This document shows positions 62,387 through 64,000 of a stretch of 64,000 bases of DNA, one piece after another. This DNA comes from Bacillota bacterium. Its GTDB lineage: Bacteria > Bacillota > Sulfobacillia > Sulfobacillales > Sulfobacillaceae. Made by a program: the position numbers and the translations under genes. Location of the stretch: contig JAJYHT010000037.1 of assembly GCA_021784595.1 (NCBI GenBank), positions 1 to 64,000 on the forward strand, read 5' to 3'. The notes below the pieces were generated by a model that made no database searches, was not told the DNA's origin, and worked only from the letters and a program-made list of their open reading frames with translations. Numbering within the stretch: position 1 is the first letter of the stretch; each line of letters starts with the position of its first letter.

Positions 62387-64000
62387 TGATGCACCCGGTG
62401 CTGAAGCAAATTACTCAAGATATGCGCCGTGAAATTGGTGGCGTCGTGCTAGTTGCATTGGGCCTGCTGGGTTATCTGGCCTTAGTATTTCCTCACAGTG
62501 GTGTAGTGGGCCGCGATTTAGGAGCAGGTCTGACCTGGAGCTTTGGGCTTATCGCCTGGCTAGTGCCTGCGCTGATTGTGGCGAGCGGCGGATTGCGCCT
62601 GCTTAATCGGTCATCTTTGACGGGGCACCGTCGGGGATGGGCGGTGTTGATAGGTTATGTGTCGGCATCCATCGACGTCGAGTTGGTGCATACATATGGG
62701 GCGGGACATGTAGGGCATGCCCTAGTGCATGGGCTGATTGCATTGGTAGCAACGCCGGGAGCGGCGCTGCTGAGTGTAGTGCTCTGGATTGTGGCCGTGT
62801 TATTTTGGACTGGTCAAAGTTTAGTAACCGGCAGCTTGACTTGGGGACAGCGGTTAAAACGGGTTAGCCAAGGTCTCGGCCACTCCTTGACATGGCTGTG
62901 GACAACCCTTAAAAATTGGATTTATCCAGAAGAATCTCCAGTACCTGCTGTCAAAACACGGGTGCGGGTTCCGCGAACCCGGACTGCTACGACTGGTGCG
63001 GCGGTGTCTGAAGACACCCCTCCACTGAGATCCGAGACGCCGGTGATTGTACCACAGACACCTCCGCCGACTCCCTCGCCCATCATCACCCATGGCATAA
63101 ACTACTTGCCGCCACCGTTGAGTTTACTGGCCTCTGCAGACCCGGCCAAATCAATTCGCAAGGGGCCCTCGCCGATGGAACGCGCCCAAACCTTAGCCAC
63201 GGCGCTGCGTCAATTTGGTATTGATGTGAAACTTGGCGATGTCAATCAAGGGCCGACCATTACGCGATTTGAAATCATTCCCCCACCAGGCGTGAAAGTG
63301 TCGCGAATTGTCAATCTAGCTGATGACATCGCTCTTTCGCTGGCCGCCACCGGGGTCCGGATTGAGGCGCCGATACCAGGTAAGTCTGCCGTAGGGATCG
63401 AAGTGCCCAACCAGGAGATCACCCCCGTCTTGTTGCGGGAAGTGATTGAGAGCGCAAGCTTTGCCAACTCCAAGTCACCGTTGACGGTGGCCCTTGGGCG
63501 CGATGTGGCAGGGGCGCCCGTAATCGCTGGATTAGATCAAATGCCACATCTTTTGGTGGCAGGAGCCACCGGGTCTGGAAAAAGTGTGTTGATCAATGCC
63601 CTGATTACCAGTTTGTTGTATCGCACCAGTCCCGATGTGGCGCGCATGATTCTCATCGATCCTAAAGTAGTGGAGCTTTCGGTATATAACGGCATTCCGC
63701 ACTTGCTTAGTCCAGTGGTGACAGATCCCAAAAAAGCTGCCGGTGCTCTGCGGTGGGCAGTGGCGGAAATGGAGCGCCGATATCGGCTGTTTGCTGATAG
63801 TGGGGTGCGCGATATTGCGCGGTACAATCAGCAAGAAGATGAGCGTCTGCCGTTGATCGTGATTGTGATTGATGAGTTGGCGGACTTAATGATGGTGGCT
63901 CCCACTGAAGTGGAGGAGTCTATTGCACGGTTGGCCCAAATGGCTCGAGCAGCAGGGCTGCATCTCGTCGTGGCCACTCAAAGGCCGTCGGTCGATGTCA
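62386..64000 (+). CDS. ftsK: DNA translocase FtsK/SpoIIIE, N-terminal part
   Basis: The first 538 codons; the gene continues past 64000 and, through the 19-base overlap, joins 10-558 to give 714 residues. Four hydrophobic helices stand in the first 160 residues (membrane anchor), followed by a Pro/Thr-rich linker and the RecA-like motor with the alpha/beta region, Walker [13 protein letters not shown] near residue 390 and Walker [15 protein letters not shown]. Exports or positions DNA at the septum. ATG 62386 and ATG 62389 are both in frame. No stop codon interrupts it. Confidence 0.95.
   Translation, partial: MMHPVLKQITQDMRREIGGVVLVALGLLGYLALVFPHSGVVGRDLGAGLTWSFGLIAWLVPALIVASGGLRLLNRSSLTGHRRGWAVLIGYVSASIDVELVHTYGAGHVGHALVHGLIALVATPGAALLSVVLWIVAVLFWTGQSLVTGSLTWGQRLKRVSQGLGHSLTWLWTTLKNWIYPEESPVPAVKTRVRVPRTRTATTGAAVSEDTPPLRSETPVIVPQTPPPTPSPIITHGINYLPPPLSLLASADPAKSIRKGPSPMERAQTLATALRQFGIDVKLGDVNQGPTITRFEIIPPPGVKVSRIVNLADDIALSLAATGVRIEAPIPGKSAVGIEVPNQEITPVLLREVIESASFANSKSPLTVALGRDVAGAPVIAGLDQMPHLLVAGATGSGKSVLINALITSLLYRTSPDVARMILIDPKVVELSVYNGIPHLLSPVVTDPKKAAGALRWAVAEMERRYRLFADSGVRDIARYNQQEDERLPLIVIVIDELADLMMVAPTEVEESIARLAQMARAAGLHLVVATQRPSVDV
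63982..64000 (+). repeat. Terminal overlap, right copy
   Basis: Identical with 10-28. It is in the same ftsK frame and continues without break into base 29 if the window is closed. Confidence 0.85.

Noticed and set aside
1-64000. Plasmid or phage genome
   Set aside because: Apart from the IS and the DUF4338 relic, genes are core chromosomal; no replication, partition, capsid or integrase genes are seen.
1-64000. tRNA, rRNA or CRISPR arrays
   Set aside because: No cloverleaf, rRNA or regularly spaced repeat was noticed in the gaps between genes, although a dedicated search was not possible.

Overview
The window carries chromosomal housekeeping and sporulation genes of an endospore-forming Firmicute. 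Markers are SpoIIIE/FtsK, SpoVR, YhbH, PrkA, TepA, YlzJ, YtrH/YtrI, a SleB-type hydrolase and SpoVK. The gene order recalls the Firmicute rnj-tepA-ylzJ-ftsK, rodZ-pgsA-cinA-recA-ymdB, mutS-mutL-miaA and spoVK-(hflX)-ynbB blocks. Frequent TTG and GTG starts and overall protein character suggest a Sulfobacillus-like lineage, but this is inference from reading, not from a database search.

Layout. 1-558: C-terminal end of FtsK after nine adapter-like bases. 0.8-5.2 kb: yhbH-spoVR-prkA. 5.3-7.6 kb: a tryptophan-rich orphan, a mini AsnC-type regulator and a lone LON-domain protein. 7.8-12.4 kb: acyl-CoA dehydrogenase, asnS, rodZ and a D,D-carboxypeptidase; 12.4-13.2 kb, opposite strand: polysaccharide deacetylase. 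13.4-24.6 kb: rimO, pgsA, an anchored protein plus a shortened FtsH, cinA, DEAD helicase, recA, recX, ferredoxin, an unknown, ymdB and an M19 dipeptidase. 24.7-28.3 kb: pepA, a coiled-coil protein, a GH18-like hydrolase and a membrane protein. 28.2-31.2 kb, minus strand: a four-gene overlapping operon of D,D-carboxypeptidase-like protein, cysteine-less nitrilase-like protein, nitrilase and DedA. 31.4-37.4 kb: ppx-like, mutS, mutL, miaA. 37.4-39.5 kb, minus: LysM/SleB hydrolase and MFS transporter. 39.8-44.3 kb: SpoVK-like ATPase, small GTPase, YnbB, lexA (minus), CPBP protease. 44.4-47.1 kb: a fatty-acid beta-oxidation trio ending in a strong terminator. 47.1-50.5 kb: ECF sigma / membrane anti-sigma operon and a divergent lipoprotein. 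50.5-53.6 kb: a 3D-domain cell-wall protein behind a c-di-AMP (ydaO) riboswitch, a 2H phosphoesterase and an orphan NuoF. 53.7-57.7 kb: accessory stretch with a complete IS (perfect inverted repeats, 5-bp target duplication), a second lipoprotein and a frameshifted DruA/DUF4338 relic. 57.8-64.0 kb: rnj, ytrH/ytrI (minus), tepA, ylzJ, uppP and the N-terminal part of ftsK.

The last 19 bases of the window repeat bases 10-28, in frame inside ftsK, and bases 1-9 look like the tail of an Illumina adapter. Joining the ends gives one intact 714-residue FtsK, so the contig appears to close on itself. A circular assembly of chromosomal genes is more likely than a plasmid.

The most interesting signals are: (i) three promoter-like copies of GTAAC-N16/17-CGTT, one before the ECF sigma operon and one before each lipoprotein; (ii) the ydaO riboswitch whose 3' edge runs into the ribosome binding site of a cell-wall gene; (iii) the carboxypeptidase/nitrilase/DedA operon in which two members have changed catalytic motifs; (iv) an FtsH lacking its extracytoplasmic domain, translationally coupled to a small anchored protein that could supply one.
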